Assembly: GCA_025345505.1 (NCBI GenBank)
Contig: JANVCC010000048.1
Location: 3,330,640-3,394,639 of the forward strand
DNA from: Todiramphus chloris collaris
Taxonomy: Eukaryota; Chordata; Aves; Coraciiformes; Alcedinidae
Reading direction: 5' to 3'
Length of the DNA: 64,000 bases
Under the pieces are notes generated by a model that ran no database searches, was not told the origin of the DNA, and saw nothing but the letters and a program-made list of their open reading frames with translations. How positions within the stretch are numbered: the stretch's first letter is position 1; every line of letters starts with the position of its first letter. A program made the position numbers and the translations under genes. Below are positions 1 to 14,536 of this stretch, piece after piece.

Positions 1-298
1 AAAATAAAAGAAAGCATCTCAAAGAAGCTACATGGAAAAAAAAATTCTATACCTGAGAAAATTTGAAAACTAAGGCCAAATTATCATTGCACATATCTGC
101 CCTTCAGAACCTTGCAGCTGAAGGCTTGCCAGACATGGAGAGCAACCCCCGTGCCTTTACCACCTGCCACCAGGCATTTCCCAGCAGACCAGAGCCCTTG
201 GCGTGACAAAGAGCACTTGGACAGCAAAAGGGAAAGCCTTCCAGCCCTGCTGGGTGGCAGCCAGGCCAGCAGCTCGCACACCGGCTGCTCCCCGGGGA

Positions 299-573
299 CA
301 TGGGACAGGAGCAGAGGGAACGGCTGCAAGCTGAGCTAGGGGAGGTTCAGGGGGGATATTAGGAAACATTTCTTCACTGAAAAGGTTCTCAACCATTGGA
401 ATGGTCTGCCCAGGGCAGTGGGAAAGTCGCCATCCCTGGAAGCATTTAAGTGGCCTGTGGACCTGGTGCTCAAGACACAGCTTAGGGGTGAGCTTGCAGT
501 GTTGGGTCGAAGGTTGGACTGGATCATCTTGAAGGTCTCTTCCAATCGAGGACATTCTGTGATTCCCTCCCAC
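299..573 (+). mobile_element. CR1 LINE fragment, 3' end
   Basis: It carries the CR1 signature of a GGATATTAGGAA block, AATGGTCTGCCCAGGGCAGT, and the tail GGTTGGACTGGATCATCTTG...CTGTGATTC. It is 5' truncated, as is usual for CR1, and contains only the end of the reverse-transcriptase reading frame and the 3' UTR. Confidence 0.9.
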
Positions 574-963
574 CTCCTGCTCTCACCTCCAACTTGCACT
601 GTGTCTCCACAAACCCTCCCAAGCCATTTACAAGCCTTGTTCTAGAAAACACTGTCTACAGCTCCCGTTACTAAGAACTAGTAAGTGATGAATTGAGATG
701 GGTTTCTTGCCATGAAGGCTCTCCTGGGTTCTGTTGGTATACCTGGCGTACCTGGAAGACGTAACGCGCTGCCAGGAAGCATAGGCTGTCACAAGCTATA
801 GTACAGACAAGCCTTACGATGGCTAAATTATGTCTGAGAGTTTGTATGACAGACAACTTCCCCTCTACTATCGTCACAAACAAGAGAGAAAAAGAGGAAA
901 ACACAGCCAGCTCCTTTTCCCCTCCTCCTTCCAGAGTGGGGAATAAATGGGCTGGATGGAGAA

Positions 964-998
964 GATTACTGATTGTGTTTCAAAATGATTACTGATTG
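964..998 (+). repeat. Short direct repeat
   Basis: GATTACTGATTG occurs at 964-975 and again at 987-998. Confidence 0.85.
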
Positions 999-1693
999 CT
1001 TAATGGAATAAAAGACTAGGAAATAAAAATACAATTTAGCACTCAGGTAGTGATTAAATTTACCAGTCAGCGCTGCCACGTGAGAAAGCACAGTACCCAG
1101 GCACCACTGACAGCACTGTTTGGATGAGCACTAAATTCTTCACCAAAAAAAATTAACTGGAAATTGCAGGAACACCTAAGTACATAGTAGATGTAATATA
1201 ATATATTATTAAAGCCATGGTAAAACCTAATAGCTGGAAGCAGTGATAAATACATTTAGATAAAAATTACATTTAACTGTGAGAATAATTAACCTTTAAC
1301 AACCTATTTATTAATGTGGTGATTCTTCTAAGTGTTCAAATTAAAGTTGAATGTCTCTAAATGTATTGCAAGGGTAAAAACATCTTCAGTTTTGCTTTGC
1401 TGCAACAAATTAAAAAGGGAATATATGAGGATATGTGTATGGATTTGTACAGTACCAAAATAAATCATTTTGGTATCTGAGCAAGATTCTTGCTCTGGAC
1501 TCCTCCAAACATGGTGTTTCCCCAAAATCCTTCTCCATCAAATAATGTGAACTTCACAGTAATTTTCTTACATTATGATAGTAACTGCACATTGGAGAAG
1601 CATACCTGGGGACAACAGAGGTATTTCTGATCTCTCAGATGAGGATTGCTGATCCTCAGTGTAGGACTTAACATCCGAGCCTGCCATGTGGTA

Positions 1694-1860
1694 TAGAATC
1701 ATAGAATCACTAAGGTTGGAAAGGACCTTCCAGATCATCAAGTCCAACCGTCTAGCACATGTTATCAAGACCACTAAACCATGTCCTGACGTGCCACATG
1801 TAGAAGTTTTTTGAACACCTCCAAAGATGGTGATTCCACCCCCTCCCCGGGCCTGAAGAA
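1694..1860 (-). mobile_element. CR1 LINE fragment, 3' end
   Basis: The reverse-complemented CR1 tail starts with TAGAATCATAGAATCAC and GGTTGGAAAGGACC. Similarity fades around 1850. Confidence 0.85.
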
Positions 1861-4800
1861 AAAGCACCTCAAAATACCCGAGCCATTTGCACGGCAACAG
1901 TGAATCATTAAATGATTTGCAGCAAGTTCTCTTTCTGTCAAATCCCTGACAGGAAAGACTAAGAAGAGGCGGGTCCTATATCCAGGCTTCAGGATTTTAG
2001 AAATACAACAGCAAGACAGCCAGCAGACACTTTCAAGTGGCTCCTTCCCACACACGTGCCACCGACGTATTTCACTGTGCCACGTAAGTTCAAAACCTTA
2101 TTTCTTAAGGCAGGAAACTAATTTATTAAGAAAAAAATAATTAAAATCAAGTCATTAATATAAACAATCCTTTATACTGTAAATCCAAACCGATGTTTAG
2201 GTCTATTTGGAGAAACAGGGAGCATCCCTCAGTGCCAGTGCAGGACCACTGCTGCTGATTTCCGTGACACAAATAACAACCTGTTTAATAATGCAACGGT
2301 TATCTGCAGGCTTTCTGTAAAATCTTTGCAAACCCATTAGCAGCACACTTCTGTTTCAGTGAAAAGCTAGAGAGAGTCAACATTGTGCAGCGTTTTTTTT
2401 CTTCTTGGTAAAATAACATTAGTCTATTAATCTCTGTCAAACATAACAATACTTTAAAGCCCGTGCCTGCTCAGACTTACTGATACAAATGGGAAAAAAA
2501 ATTCCACTTAAACTACACAGGCTCAGAAAATCTCACATCTTAATTAAAATAAAGAAAATAATTGTAAATGAGAACAGTCATGGCAAGAAATGAAATTATA
2601 ATGGAGCTGCTTTTAGCCGGCACATTATAAAGTGACTGAGCAACTGCAGGAGTTCTCTATTTGGATAAACTTCAGTGTAACAACTCACCCATTCCAATAC
2701 TGTTAAAAGAAACAAGACACTCTAAGGATAAAAATAACTTTCAGTGACCTAGCCCATAACTGTAATGTATGTGCAAATGTTCCACAAAGCGAGAGACTGT
2801 AGAAATTCAGGCTATTCACACCAGAACATGCTTTATGAATAACTTTTCCAGGCTGTTTCCATTTCACAGTCTCTGTACAGGGATATTTATTTCCCTCTTC
2901 CCCCAAGCCCTAAAAAAATCAGCTCCAGAATAATACAGAAAGAACAGATTAGACTGAAGAGGATGGTAAGACACAAGTACCCTCTATTAGAGTGACAAAC
3001 TTTAACTTTGCATATATTTTCCCCAGACTAACAAATCCCCTCACATCTGAGCTCTGTCTTCAGGGTGGGGGTTTTTTTGTGCATATGACATTTGAAATAG
3101 AAGTTGATTTAGAACTGATTTATTTTTAAAAGCTGTCAAACCTTTCTTCATTTCCAGAGTTCTGGAGAGAGGAAGGCTGGAGAAGTGCAGGCTACATTTT
3201 GATTTCATACATCTAGTGCCATGCCCAAAGGAGACTCCTCGTTGCGCTGCAGCGCGCAGCCAAACCATCTTTCTTCTGCTGTTCCAACAGACGTATTTCT
3301 GAACGTTAACAGAACTATTCTGAAGGCCACACTTACAACAAACACCCACCACAAGCAAAACAAATTGCTCTGTTGACGTGGATTCTTTCATCCCGCTCTG
3401 AAACCACGCTGAGATCCGACGGTAACAAGACACGCGGAAGGCAGAGCTTGTCACTGTTCTTAGCTGCGTTTCTGACATCTGCTTTGCAGCTCTTGGAAAG
3501 CCCATTTCCATTCATCTATCATGAGAAAGGACAGGAGATAACATTCCCAGGCTGAGGCATTCCCTAATGCAGAGGGCATTAGGAGTCTCTCCTAGCTGAG
3601 TGTACATTAAGAAAGGACCGTAACAGTCCAATTATTGTTACCATGAATAGATGGCAGATATTGTAATTCTGCTCCTCCTTTTGTCTTAATGGAGTTATTT
3701 ATGTTGCAATCTCGAGGGCAGACCACTTACCAAAGGCATTACCAGCCACGTGACATAAAGAAAGAGCAGACTAAGAACAGGAGGTGACATCCTGGCCCCA
3801 TTCAGCAGAAGCAGGTCTGCGCTTCCCTGACTCAGCCTACAAACCATCATTTGTAAAAGTTCACACGTATTACATCAACGTTTAAACAGATTCCACCCAG
3901 CAACCCAGAGATTATCAAATCTAGGTAAAAGGGAAACAATTAAAGGCCTCATCACCGAGAGGACTTTCAACGACTTAAAAGCATATAGCCTTTGTAGTAT
4001 TTATGCATTTTAAAAGAACAAAAATCTGTTTGCCATACAGTACCATTAAACCATAAACACACCAAGATGCTACACATTTGAATACTTGGCTAAGATTAGC
4101 ATTCTAAATCAAAGAGGCTTAATAATGCTGGTGATATACAGCTTCCACAGAAACAATGTACACTCAGCACACTGCTAATAACTGGGGTGCTTGTGTTTAA
4201 CAACATAACTTCAAGCACCCAACCCTGAAAGCATGAATCCCAACTTATAGGCCAAGATGACAAACTGGCTTCTCTCATAAACAAGTAAATGCAACACTGA
4301 AAACAAACACAGGATCTGGCACAGAACAACAACAGAAGCTTGGGGAGAAAGAGGAATGAAAACATGAGGAAGAGAGGGAATACCGAAAAAAATAACTGAG
4401 CATCCATCTCCACCTTCAGTTACTAACCCCAAATTCTGAGTCTACAGAAGTAAACATCAGAAAAGCACTTTAAACATGAAGAACAGTCTGTGATACTAAA
4501 GTGTGCTAATATTCACTTTACAATCCTGAGTATAGAAACTCGGTTGTCAGCTGTTTGAAAGAGGGGAAAAAAACCCAAACATTGGAACCAGCTCCCCTGG
4601 ATTAACTCAATAACCAAAAAGCCCAGTGCTACTGATCCATATGGTGGGAGCTGAAAGATATTTCACTTCTGAGAATGTACTTTTGAAGTTTAAAATAGAG
4701 AAAGCTTGGTGGTCTCAGCCCGAGTCCCACCAAACTCTGCTAAAACTCACATCACTTAACCTGCACCAGCTGACTCCTTGGCAGGACACGGGGGAAGAAG

Positions 4801-4867
4801 TTGTGTTTCTCCCAACAAAAGTGGCAGAAGGAAAAACAAAGCACTGACAACTTTACAACACAGCTGT

Positions 4868-4930
4868 AAAGTCATAGAGAAGAGTAGAGAAGAGTCGTAG
4901 AGAAGGTACTTCTCCACAGTCACAGAGAAG
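4868..4930 (+). repeat. AGAGAAG-type imperfect minisatellite
   Basis: The unit AGAGAAG recurs about five times with short spacers (AGAGAAGAGT, AGAGAAGGTA, AGAGAAGGTC). Confidence 0.75.
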
Positions 4931-5310
4931 GTCTCCATCTGCACTGGTTTGAGGAACAGAGAACAACTGCCCGGTTGCCTTGGGGATGTTTCCTATCCAG
5001 TGTCACAATGAATGCCCTTTCAGTTAAACTGCATATGGGCAAGCAGCAGGAATTAAGAGTAAATACCAAAACTCTTGTCAAATGGAAAACTATTGCATAC
5101 GAGCTCTGGAGACTTGTCATCAGCTCGGTGACCGCAGTTACGCGGCTTTGACGCGATTCTGACAGCTTTCATTCAACCTCAGACAGCACAACAAGACTGC
5201 GAGTTGACTCAGCTTTCCCACTCGAGATGGGGCAGAAGGCATTTACATTTGCAGGGATTTATAGAGAGCATTATTTTCCAGACAGAAATGAAACACAATC
5301 CTACAAGATA

Positions 5311-5636
5311 CAGAATCACAGAATCGGGGCTGGAATGGACCTCGAAAGACCATCAAGTCCAACCCCCCTGCCAGGGCAGGGTCACCTAGAGCAGGTCACA
5401 CTGGAATAGATCCAGGTGGGGTTTGAGTGTCTCCAGAGGAGACTCCACAGCCTCCCTGGGCAGCCTGTGCCAGTGTCTCACCATGAAAAAGTCTCTCCTT
5501 ACGTTGCCATGGACCCTCCCATGTTCCAGCTTGCACCCATTGCCCTTTGTCCTGTCGCTGGATGTCACTGAGCAGAGCCTGGCTCCATCCTCCTGACACT
5601 CACCCTTTCCATATTTATCAACATTAGTGAGATCTT
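5311..5636 (-). mobile_element. CR1 LINE fragment, 3' end
   Basis: The reversed CR1 tail (CAGAATCACAGAATC, then ATCAAGTCCAACCCCCCTGC) continues through CTCCCTGGGCAGCCTGTGCC to a block resembling the end of the RT frame. Confidence 0.93.
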
Positions 5637-8600
5637 CCCATTAGATAATTTCCTCAAATACCTTCCATTTGAGGAGTTTCACTTGTTGGCATCCACTGAA
5701 AAATACATATATATGTAGAATTATGCTGCATGCAGCCCTCAAGCTACAGACATACTTCTCTACTTACCATCATCTCTGAGGGTGTAAGCCCTTCACTTCC
5801 ACCGCCTAGTACAAATTTACTCCTCCTCTGTTTTCAACTTTATTATAGTAGAAAATGGTAACATTCAGTTTATTCATCTCTGTTCCTCTATTTTGCCAAG
5901 CTACCCTGAAGGAAAAAGTTCTTCATCCCTCATCAGCTGTGAGTTTAACCAGAGAACCAAAGGGCAGAAGAGAAGACCAAGGAGGGACTGGGTGCTTCAG
6001 ACGCAAGAATCCAAGTTTTAAACTTACAAAAAAGCAAGGAATGTTTTAGTTTTCTCTTTTTCCTCCAACATCATACTACTGCTGGAATCGTATACAAAAA
6101 CCAGAGGAGAGGACAAACTCAGAAACGCTTGTAACAAACAGACAGCCGGAGCCAAATCAACACTTCGCTTTATTTTAACCCAAAAGAAAAACAAACTTCC
6201 ACCCAGGGCAGAACAAACACTGGGAAGGGTGACCATTTGCAGGCAAAAGGAGGTCAGACATCTGAACAAACTTGCTGGAGCAAGGGGAGCTCTCTGGACA
6301 AATGTTTCCTTAAGACAAACATCTTCCCACTTACAAGACACTTGCCCCCACGAAAACACGATGCATTTACAGCCTTCCGAGTGCACGTAACGTGCCACTG
6401 GGCACCCAGTATATCCCTATGATGGTACCAGAAGTCAGCCCGTAACAGAAGGCTCCGAGGTTTGAATCAGCACTGAGCACATCTCTAAGGAACAGGAGAG
6501 TTTGGCTTGCTCAGGCTCCAGGTCCACTTTGGTTAAGCACGCTTGGTCAGCCAGGCACAACCGTGGAGATTTTCTTCCCTGTCACAAAGTGCTCAGCCAA
6601 GGGAAGCACGACCAGTAAGTTAAACTGTAACGGTGCTGTCGCTGTGCCACTGAAAGGAATATTGCTTCTTGCAAACCCAGATATCAAAAGTGAAGTTAAG
6701 TGCAGCAAATTTAGAAGAGGGGTTATCTGGGGACAGGGGAGAGGAGGGGGAAGCCTATTCATTTGGCAAAAAGCTAAACTGATGTACAGAAAGCAGATAA
6801 GCATTTCTGCAACCAGAAGGGGGGAAAAAAACCCATGAAGTTATTCTCCCTCAGTGATATAAACACATAGGAAATAGAAATTCAGCAGAGAGGCTGGAAC
6901 TGGGCCGCTTTCCTCCCATCGTTACCAGAAACAAAACCTAACTTTAAATTGCTCAATCTTAAAAATCTTAACAACCATGCCCAATTTAAAGAATAAGCTA
7001 TGCAGAGCTGGATTACTCCTGAGTTATGTAGCACTTCTGTTTTCAGAAGATAGAACGACTGGGAGGAAAATAAATTAAAGATGACAACATCGATGTGATT
7101 CAGAACCGGAATGTAAAGGTATTTCCAGTGCACTGGTTACATTTCAATGGAACAGCAAAAGAACCAGGGCAAGTTTTTTTACTTCAGTGACCTTTTAATC
7201 AGAGGGAAATAAAAGGAGAAAGAACTACCGTCAAACAAATTAATTCAGGGAACATTAAATGCCCTTAATTCTGAGCACAACTCAGTGAGTAAATACACGT
7301 TAGAGCAACGTCATTTGATTTTAAGCATCAGGTATGTAATGAAATCTCAGTTTTAAATTTCCTGTTTCTCTGCCCAGGTGCAGCACAATATTCCTATGTA
7401 TAGGAACACCCTACCTGAGGAACTCAAGAGCACATATATACTCATGTGGCCTTAATCACTACATATTCAAACAGCTCAAAATCTGGTGGGGACTTTGCAA
7501 AGTCCTCAGAGAAGAGGGCAGCCAGAGGCAAGCCACAAGTTAACATGAAACATCCCATCAGGCCTGATACAACTTGACAGGCACAACTTCCACACCTCCA
7601 ATATCCACAAAGCAAAGCCCAAGAAAAGCACAAAAAAGAAGTTAAAACCCTCAGATCAGAATATGTTTTAGGAAAATGAAGCAAACCCAACATTTAGTTG
7701 ATTACTATTTAAGACAATCTATTACCTTGTGCAAGAGGTTTGTGATGCACACAGCTTTCTCACCAGCTGCTAGGAGCTGCCCGTGTTTGTTTGCCCAAAA
7801 GGTGAAAACCAGACTGTTAGAGAGCTCCAACATTTCCATTCAGTGACAGCTAAACTCAGGTCTATTTTGCAGCAGTCTCAGCTGCCATAAAACAAGGGAA
7901 CTCCACAAATCCGTGAGGAGATTACAAGGATTATCGGAGATTACAAGGAACTTTACAAGGAGTTTGCTGCTTACCTTTGACAGTATTGTTCCACATTAAA
8001 AATAAATAAACAAACTGCAGGTATTGTATAGCTCTGGAAAAGGCCTCTGAAAACTTTTCTTCCTACCAGATGGAAAACAATTATCAATGGCTAAATGCAA
8101 ACCAGATCTCCTAAGAAAAGGCACATGCACTGCTCATTCAGAGCCCAGCTGCATACCAAGGCCATGGGGTTCCTGTTTGTTTTGACAACTCCCAAAACAA
8201 AATAAAAACCAGAAAAACAAATTACAAAACTCCAAACCCAGTATAATTTTTTTTTTCACAGAATTTTTAACACTTCAGTTCTCATATCTGCCATATGTTT
8301 TAATGGTCAGTATTTAGTTTTGCCCCTAAGCAGGAGGCTGCAACCCCTCTCTGATCTGAAAGCTGTATTACCTGTTAGGAATTATTTATCCACAAGACAA
8401 GAGTGTTGCTTTTCAACACAAAATGCAGCCTCTACTGGTTATCCATTCACCTTTCTGAAAAGGCATAATTGGTTTAGGATTTGTTTTTGCTTTATATGGA
8501 CTTTAGAACCTCTATAGTTCCTTTCTGATAAGGACTCATGATAGAAGCAACCCTAAAGGTGGACCTTCACAGTACCTCCAGGTCCACCTCCAACCGATTC

Positions 8601-9099
8601 CCAAAAGGGCAGAGACAATAATTCAACATTCATAATGGCAAAAGATGATAAAAGAATTGCTCTTCTCCGACAACAGCAACGCAAGGACTTCACAGAAAAA
8701 TGTAAAGGGGCTTTCAACTGCAGAATAAGAAAGACTATCCAGTTTCTCTCTGAGAGCATGCCCGAGTCCCCTTTCCCATCTGCCAAGATGGTTAGCTCTG
8801 ATTATTAATATTTCAAGACTGAAAGACCCTTTCATCTCCAAGAAGCAGGACCAATACATATGGAGAGGGTTTTAGGAGAGGGAATTCTCCATGGAGTAGC
8901 AGACTCCAAGCCTGCAGTCTTACTCACCTCAAAACTCTAGCAACAAATACACAGCGTAAATGTGCAAGCACTCTCCCAAGGCAAACCCGAAGCACTGGAC
9001 ACTTGACACCCCACAGCACCCCTGCTTGATAAACACCACAGTGGTTTCACAGGTATCAAATTTTGAAGTCTTTCACACATTTCTGAAGTCCAGCTTTGC

Positions 9100-9297
9100 A
9101 TCCTAGAATGGTAGGGGTTGGAAGGGACCTCTGGAGATCATCGAGTCCAACCCCCCTGCCAGAGCAGGGTCACCCAGGGCAGCCCACACAGGAACAGAGC
9201 CAGGAGGGTCCAGAAAGTCTCCAGAGCAGGAGACTCCACAGCCTCTCTGGGCAGCCTGGGCCAGGCTCTGGCACTCTCACAGGGAAGGTTTCTGCAC
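9100..9297 (-). mobile_element. CR1 LINE fragment, 3' end
   Basis: The reversed CR1 tail GGTTGGAAGGGACCTCTGGA and ATCGAGTCCAACCCCCCTGC lead into GCCTCTCTGGGCAGCCTGGG. Confidence 0.93.
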
Positions 9298-12200
9298 CAC
9301 TGAAAAGAGCCTGGCAATAAAAATACCTAGCAGGGGTGTACCAACTGCACAAGAAACGCTACTTTAGAATTGCAGGTTTGTATTGGTTACTTCTTGATTA
9401 TTTGTATTTGTTCCATAGAAAATAACTGACAGGCACAGTATTTTTAGAATACAAATATAAAATGATTATACCAGAAATTTTGCCTGTTACAGGCACATTA
9501 TAGCAGACAGAGAAAACTCATCGGGCTCCAGCCTGCCACGGCCTCAGATGATGCCAGTGATCAGCTTCAGTGCACAAGCAAGTGGCTTTGAAAGGAGACC
9601 CTGAGCCTGCAAATTAGAAAGGAAAATCCAAGCCTTTAAAAGGAATTCCAGCATTGAGATAAATGAGCCCAGGTGTCAGTGGTCTGGCTCAAATTAGCAT
9701 CAGAAGGTGGGCCTTTCAAGAATTTCGAATGTTTAAAAGTCTGTAAATAAATTCATTTAGTGAAAGAAAATCATCTGTTCGAGAGCTTCGTTATTCGGGG
9801 GTTCCGTTTCCCCACTAAAGAAGCAAAGATTAGACCTAGACAAAACACACAAAGCTATTCCTCCCCAGGGATCATGAACCTGAAGTTTTTTCCACTCTCA
9901 GCACACTTACAATTCTGTTCTGACTTCTGTTTTTCAAAGAAATGACCAATCTCTGCACTTCAGCACCAAGAGATAGGCTAAAGCAGCCTTAAGTAGAGAA
10001 CTCCACTTCTTTGTGATGGGAAAAATACTTTCCCATGATTTTCTTAATACAAAACTGGTATTTTAAACATTTATACGGGAAGGCATAAAGATGTGATTTG
10101 GTGTTTTCCTAAAACTAACATACCTGAAACTCCCTGGAAAAAAAGGAGATTCAATTATATGCTTGAAGCCTACTAAATCATGTGCTTTCTTCAAAGGGGA
10201 CAGGAAAATAACCCAGTCAAATCTTTCACACGCTTAAATGCTGGAACAGATGTTTTAAAGGTTGAGTCCCTGTATCTTTACTTCACAGCGGCATCCCTGC
10301 AAGTCACTTGAACTGAATAACAAGCGTGTCTCTGAAGTCAGCACGTCCCCTCCGACTTCTGAGAATAACACAGACTTGTTCTTGCTGATCCACCGAGCTG
10401 CACTCCTTACAGGGAGAGTTTGATTCCTCTCTTGGTGGACATCTACTACATCAACTGAGAAGCACAACAAAAGAGAATGAGAAAACTTCTGTGTGGGGAA
10501 AAAAAGGGACCCCCATCACTCTGATTTAGCGCTTGTTGCAATGGACACCCAACACCTGCCCTTTCCTCACCCTCTGAGAAGTTCCCATTCGAAACTGGAA
10601 ACAGAATGCAACTATTTTTATAAGTTTTCATTTTCAGATAACTAATCACGTCCAGAATAATGAAAACAGCAGACTCAGGGTAGCAAAACAAAGTCAGTTT
10701 GCACGATTAGGCACCAGGTTTTTTCAAAAGCAAAATAAAAATCCATACTTCTTCAAATGACATTTAACACTGTTCATCTCGCTTTCTAGCACACTGACAC
10801 GTCAAGGGGAGGCATCTGTTTTGTAAATGTTCGTTCATGATGACTTTCTACACCCAACATTTAATAAACCATGGGTAAGACATAAACAGAGAGGGAGGGA
10901 AAGCTAGGAAGGGACAGAGACACTGTATTCGCTTAGAGTCTCCCCAACAGCAATTTTGGCTCCTGTACCACTTTGCTGTGTTTTGCATGTATCACACAGC
11001 TCTCAATATCCTGTAGAGTATGAACAATCAGAAGTCCCAAACCATTCTCCATGATTTTAAGTGTATAGACACATAGCTATATGTGGGAATTACTGGTACT
11101 AGAAGGATTATTCAAATTAAGAATAAAGAAAAGAAGAGCGAGCATATTGTAACATAGCAGAACATATCAGCAAAGAGTGAGTTTACCTTAGGCAAAAGGA
11201 CATTTTTCACAGAGCAACAGAGAAAAGAGCAGAAAATAGTCAAGAAGACTACAAAGGATCACTTGAAATGGAAAACGTTGGATGTAAATTGGTAGGATTT
11301 CAATTGTAGCAAGAAGCTTCTGAAAATATATTCGCTTCAAAAGCAAAGTATTTAACGATCCAGAACAAGGGGAAAAACAAGAACAGTCGTCTAGAAAGCA
11401 GACAATCCTTCAGTAGTCTGTAGGGATTTGCAGGCATCAATCAGCGTGAGGCAAGGAAGTCCAACTGAATCAGAAAATAGTGAAGCGGTGTTTGTGAATA
11501 AAGGAAAGTTTTCTTTTGAGCATGAAAATCTGTAATGAATGCATACAGAATACTTCAGTGGCAATACTAATAAAACTGGTATTACCAACAGTCTAAGGAC
11601 TAACTTAATCTTATCAAAATGACACAAGAGCAGCCTCACAAAGAAAATATTTATATATTTCAGTTAGCAGAGAGAGCTGAGAGGATAAACACAAACCAGA
11701 ATTAAAAGTATTAAGACCTGTTTGCAATTATTTTTCTTTAATTAGACTGACATTCTTCCTAATGACAAAGTTAAAACAGAAGAAAGAACTGAGATGCTAA
11801 ATGCCAAAGCAAAGACTTGCATTTTATTAAACCTGAAAGCCTGCTGCTGCCTTTCCATCTGCCTAGCTGGAGTTTCAGTGCCCATCACCGAGCAATTTCC
11901 AGTTAAAAAACAACAGCAGGATTAAAGCTCTGACTGTTCAGCCCCCAATTAAACACAGCCACCTCGGAGCAGAGACACAACGTGTGTTTGCTGTACCTTG
12001 TCCCCGACACAGCTACTGCTGCTGAACACATCTAATGAATGTAAGACACGGAAGGCAACTGGGAGAACATCACTGGGCAGGGAATACTCTGCTAAAATGC
12101 TCATTTTGCATAGAATGTTCCAGGTCACCCCGTACACCTGCACTGGAGGTACTTACCAGCTGGTTTCCTCTTATCTTTAGAGACGAGAAACCGCAGAACA

Positions 12201-13677
12201 CCAAAGGGTTGTTTGTTACCTACGTATAACATCTTTACTTCCAGGAAAGGAAAAGAATAAGTGAGAAAGGGGCCTCCGAGATGAGAAGTCACAGGCAGTG
12301 GCTAGAAGCAGGTAACAGAGAAATGACAGAATAATATAACCTTCTGCCTATTGACTTTCATACCCAGACTTCACAAAAGCAACATCAGACAACGCGGAGG
12401 CTTTACTGCAGTTCCAGAAATGACTGGGCTGGGCTTTAAAACGGTGACAAAATGGCCAAGATCTCAAGCCTTGGAATTGGAGCTGGTTAAAGGGCAGCTT
12501 CAAAAAGAGTGACAGTATTTTGTAGGTTTTACCTGTTGGGCTCCTCATTAGACTTCAGATCAAGATACGCTAATAGACACATACAGAAATTAAATCTGGG
12601 GTTTTTTAACCAGACCAGAATTGCTGGGGTAAAATGTAAAAGCAAAAGTATTTTCTTAATCAGCGTTCTGGCTAGGCTTTAGATAAAATACAAATAATGG
12701 TCTAGAATGTCACCTGCTGACCATCCTAAACTGAGTATTCTGAGCGCTAATCTTCTGTGAAATGCAATCTTTAAAAAGCTTCTTCAGTTCACTGGGAAAA
12801 GAAACGGCAACGCCACAAATGCACGAACACTTGATCGCAGTCTCCAATTGCAATATTGCTTCCTCTCTGAATATTTACCTTGTGACTAAGTGCAGCAGAA
12901 GCTGGGGAGGAGTGGTTTTTACCCCCCTAATTGATTGTTTAAGGCACCATCAGACTTAATATGCCATCCACTTACTCCATGTGGCTAGTCCGCAGCTTTA
13001 ATTTGACCCCCCGAATTCTACTTACCTTTCAAGTGTGTTACTAAAGCTGCCTACAAAACCAGAGCAGAATATTCTGGAAGACAACTTGTCTGGAAGAAAA
13101 CACTTCCTTTTATCCAGTAGTAGTGCATTGTCTTATATAATTCCAGCTTTCTTCTCAGTGTCCTAAGAATGCTGTCCCATACACCGAGCAGCAAAAGTTT
13201 AACTGTTAACAGAGGTTTCACGTTTCCAGTTTCTCTTCCTCTTCGCACACTGCTGTTCTGCATGGAAAACCCAGACTATGAAGGACAGCTGATGGTTTCA
13301 TTGCATTCCCACCAAACAGTATTTTATAGGCCATGAAAAACCCAGCATTCCACATACACACAAAAAATTTCAGAGCTATAGACACTGTAACACTGACATT
13401 AGCTCCTTCAGAAATTAGAGGAGGCCAGGACTGAAGTAATAACTTATTTTTTGAAAGCCTGGGCCATTTCTGTAGCTGACTCTAAGATAAAGTCCAGCCC
13501 TCGTCTTCCCTTTAAGGCCAAAAGCAAACATCAGTCTGTAAGGGCATGCAACTGTACTGCCTAAGCAATAAAATACTATTTCACATTGAAAATCTAACTT
13601 GATTTGCATGGCCTTATAAAACCTATTAGTATGTGATAACTTCCTTTCAGAATTGTTTTGGAGATTTTGCTAAGAAG

Positions 13678-13710
13678 AAAGAAAAAAAAAGAAAAAAAAA
13701 ACAAAAAAAA
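13678..13710 (+). repeat. A-rich low-complexity run
   Basis: AAAGAAAAAAAAAG-type sequence, mostly A with occasional G and C. It gives a spurious lysine-rich frame. Confidence 0.85.
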
Positions 13711-13773
13711 CCACCAAACAAGCAATCAAAAAATAATTATAGTCTTTTTCAGCACTATAGCTGACTCTGAAAA

Positions 13774-13807
13774 CTTGTCACAGTGTGCTCCTTGTCACAG
13801 TGTGCTC
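13774..13807 (+). repeat. 17-bp perfect tandem duplication
   Basis: CTTGTCACAGTGTGCTC occurs twice in a row without mismatch in CCNY intron 1. Confidence 0.95.
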
Positions 13808-14536
13808 CTAGACCAGCAACGTAGCCCAAGCCCAGCAAAATTAGAGTCAAATGGCTATGGATGTCTGGTGCTGGGGTTACCAGCATATTTCTGTAGGACT
13901 CTGGCACGTGCCCTTCTGCCTGGGAAATACAGGAGCCCGCTCCGGAACAATTCCGCGGGCAAACTTAACTTTCCTGCACCAGAAGCAATCCACATCTAAT
14001 GCCAAGGTTTAGAAACAAGCACTGTAATTTGGGTTGTTGTGTGATAGCTAATGCTGCTTTTCCTTTAAAGATGAGGTCTCATCCAAAGACAGATCTGTAT
14101 CTTGTCCCCATCTTTTACACGTTCACAGGTATCCTTCAGTTCTGTAAGGCTCTTCTTCTAATACAGCTGAGTGCAGATGTTTCTGTGCACGCTCACTGAG
14201 CGGCCCCTGCCACCACAGACAGAGGGTTTCTCAAATTCTCTGCTACGTGCCAATACAACACCTGAAGACAAGTATATAAGGCACTTTTTGGAAGCTTTCA
14301 GGAGCTTTTCATTCAGCGCGGGCTTATTTTCCATTTGATTTTTAACCTTACAGGGTAATTGAGTGGTTTGCCTTTCTAAGAGTCACTCTTCTATACCAAG
14401 TATCTTCGCATGCCATACACGTAACAAACTCTGATCAGAAAATAAGGTAGGTCCTTACTCTGAAGGAAGGGAGGGAGGGAGACAGAAGAGCAGTTCATCA
14501 GCTACCTTTTAAATAAACTTTCACAGAGAAAATATT

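Larger units (their letters stand above)
574..9099. other. CCNY intron 1 spacer, left part
   Basis: Apart from the CR1 fragments at 1694-1860 and 5311-5636 and the short repeats listed, I see unique AT-rich sequence. A 156-codon minus-strand frame at 3041-3511 has no recognisable domain and is regarded as chance. The stretches at 2560-2650 and 3600-3720 look like low-CpG unique sequence that could be conserved noncoding DNA, though this was not tested. Confidence 0.6.

Noticed and set aside
3041-3511. 156-codon minus-strand frame
   Set aside because: No recognisable domain, inside an intron, and its composition looks random.
8540-8600. Possible CR1-like phrase (ccaggtccacctccaaccg)
   Set aside because: Too short, and it lacks the other CR1 tail motifs.
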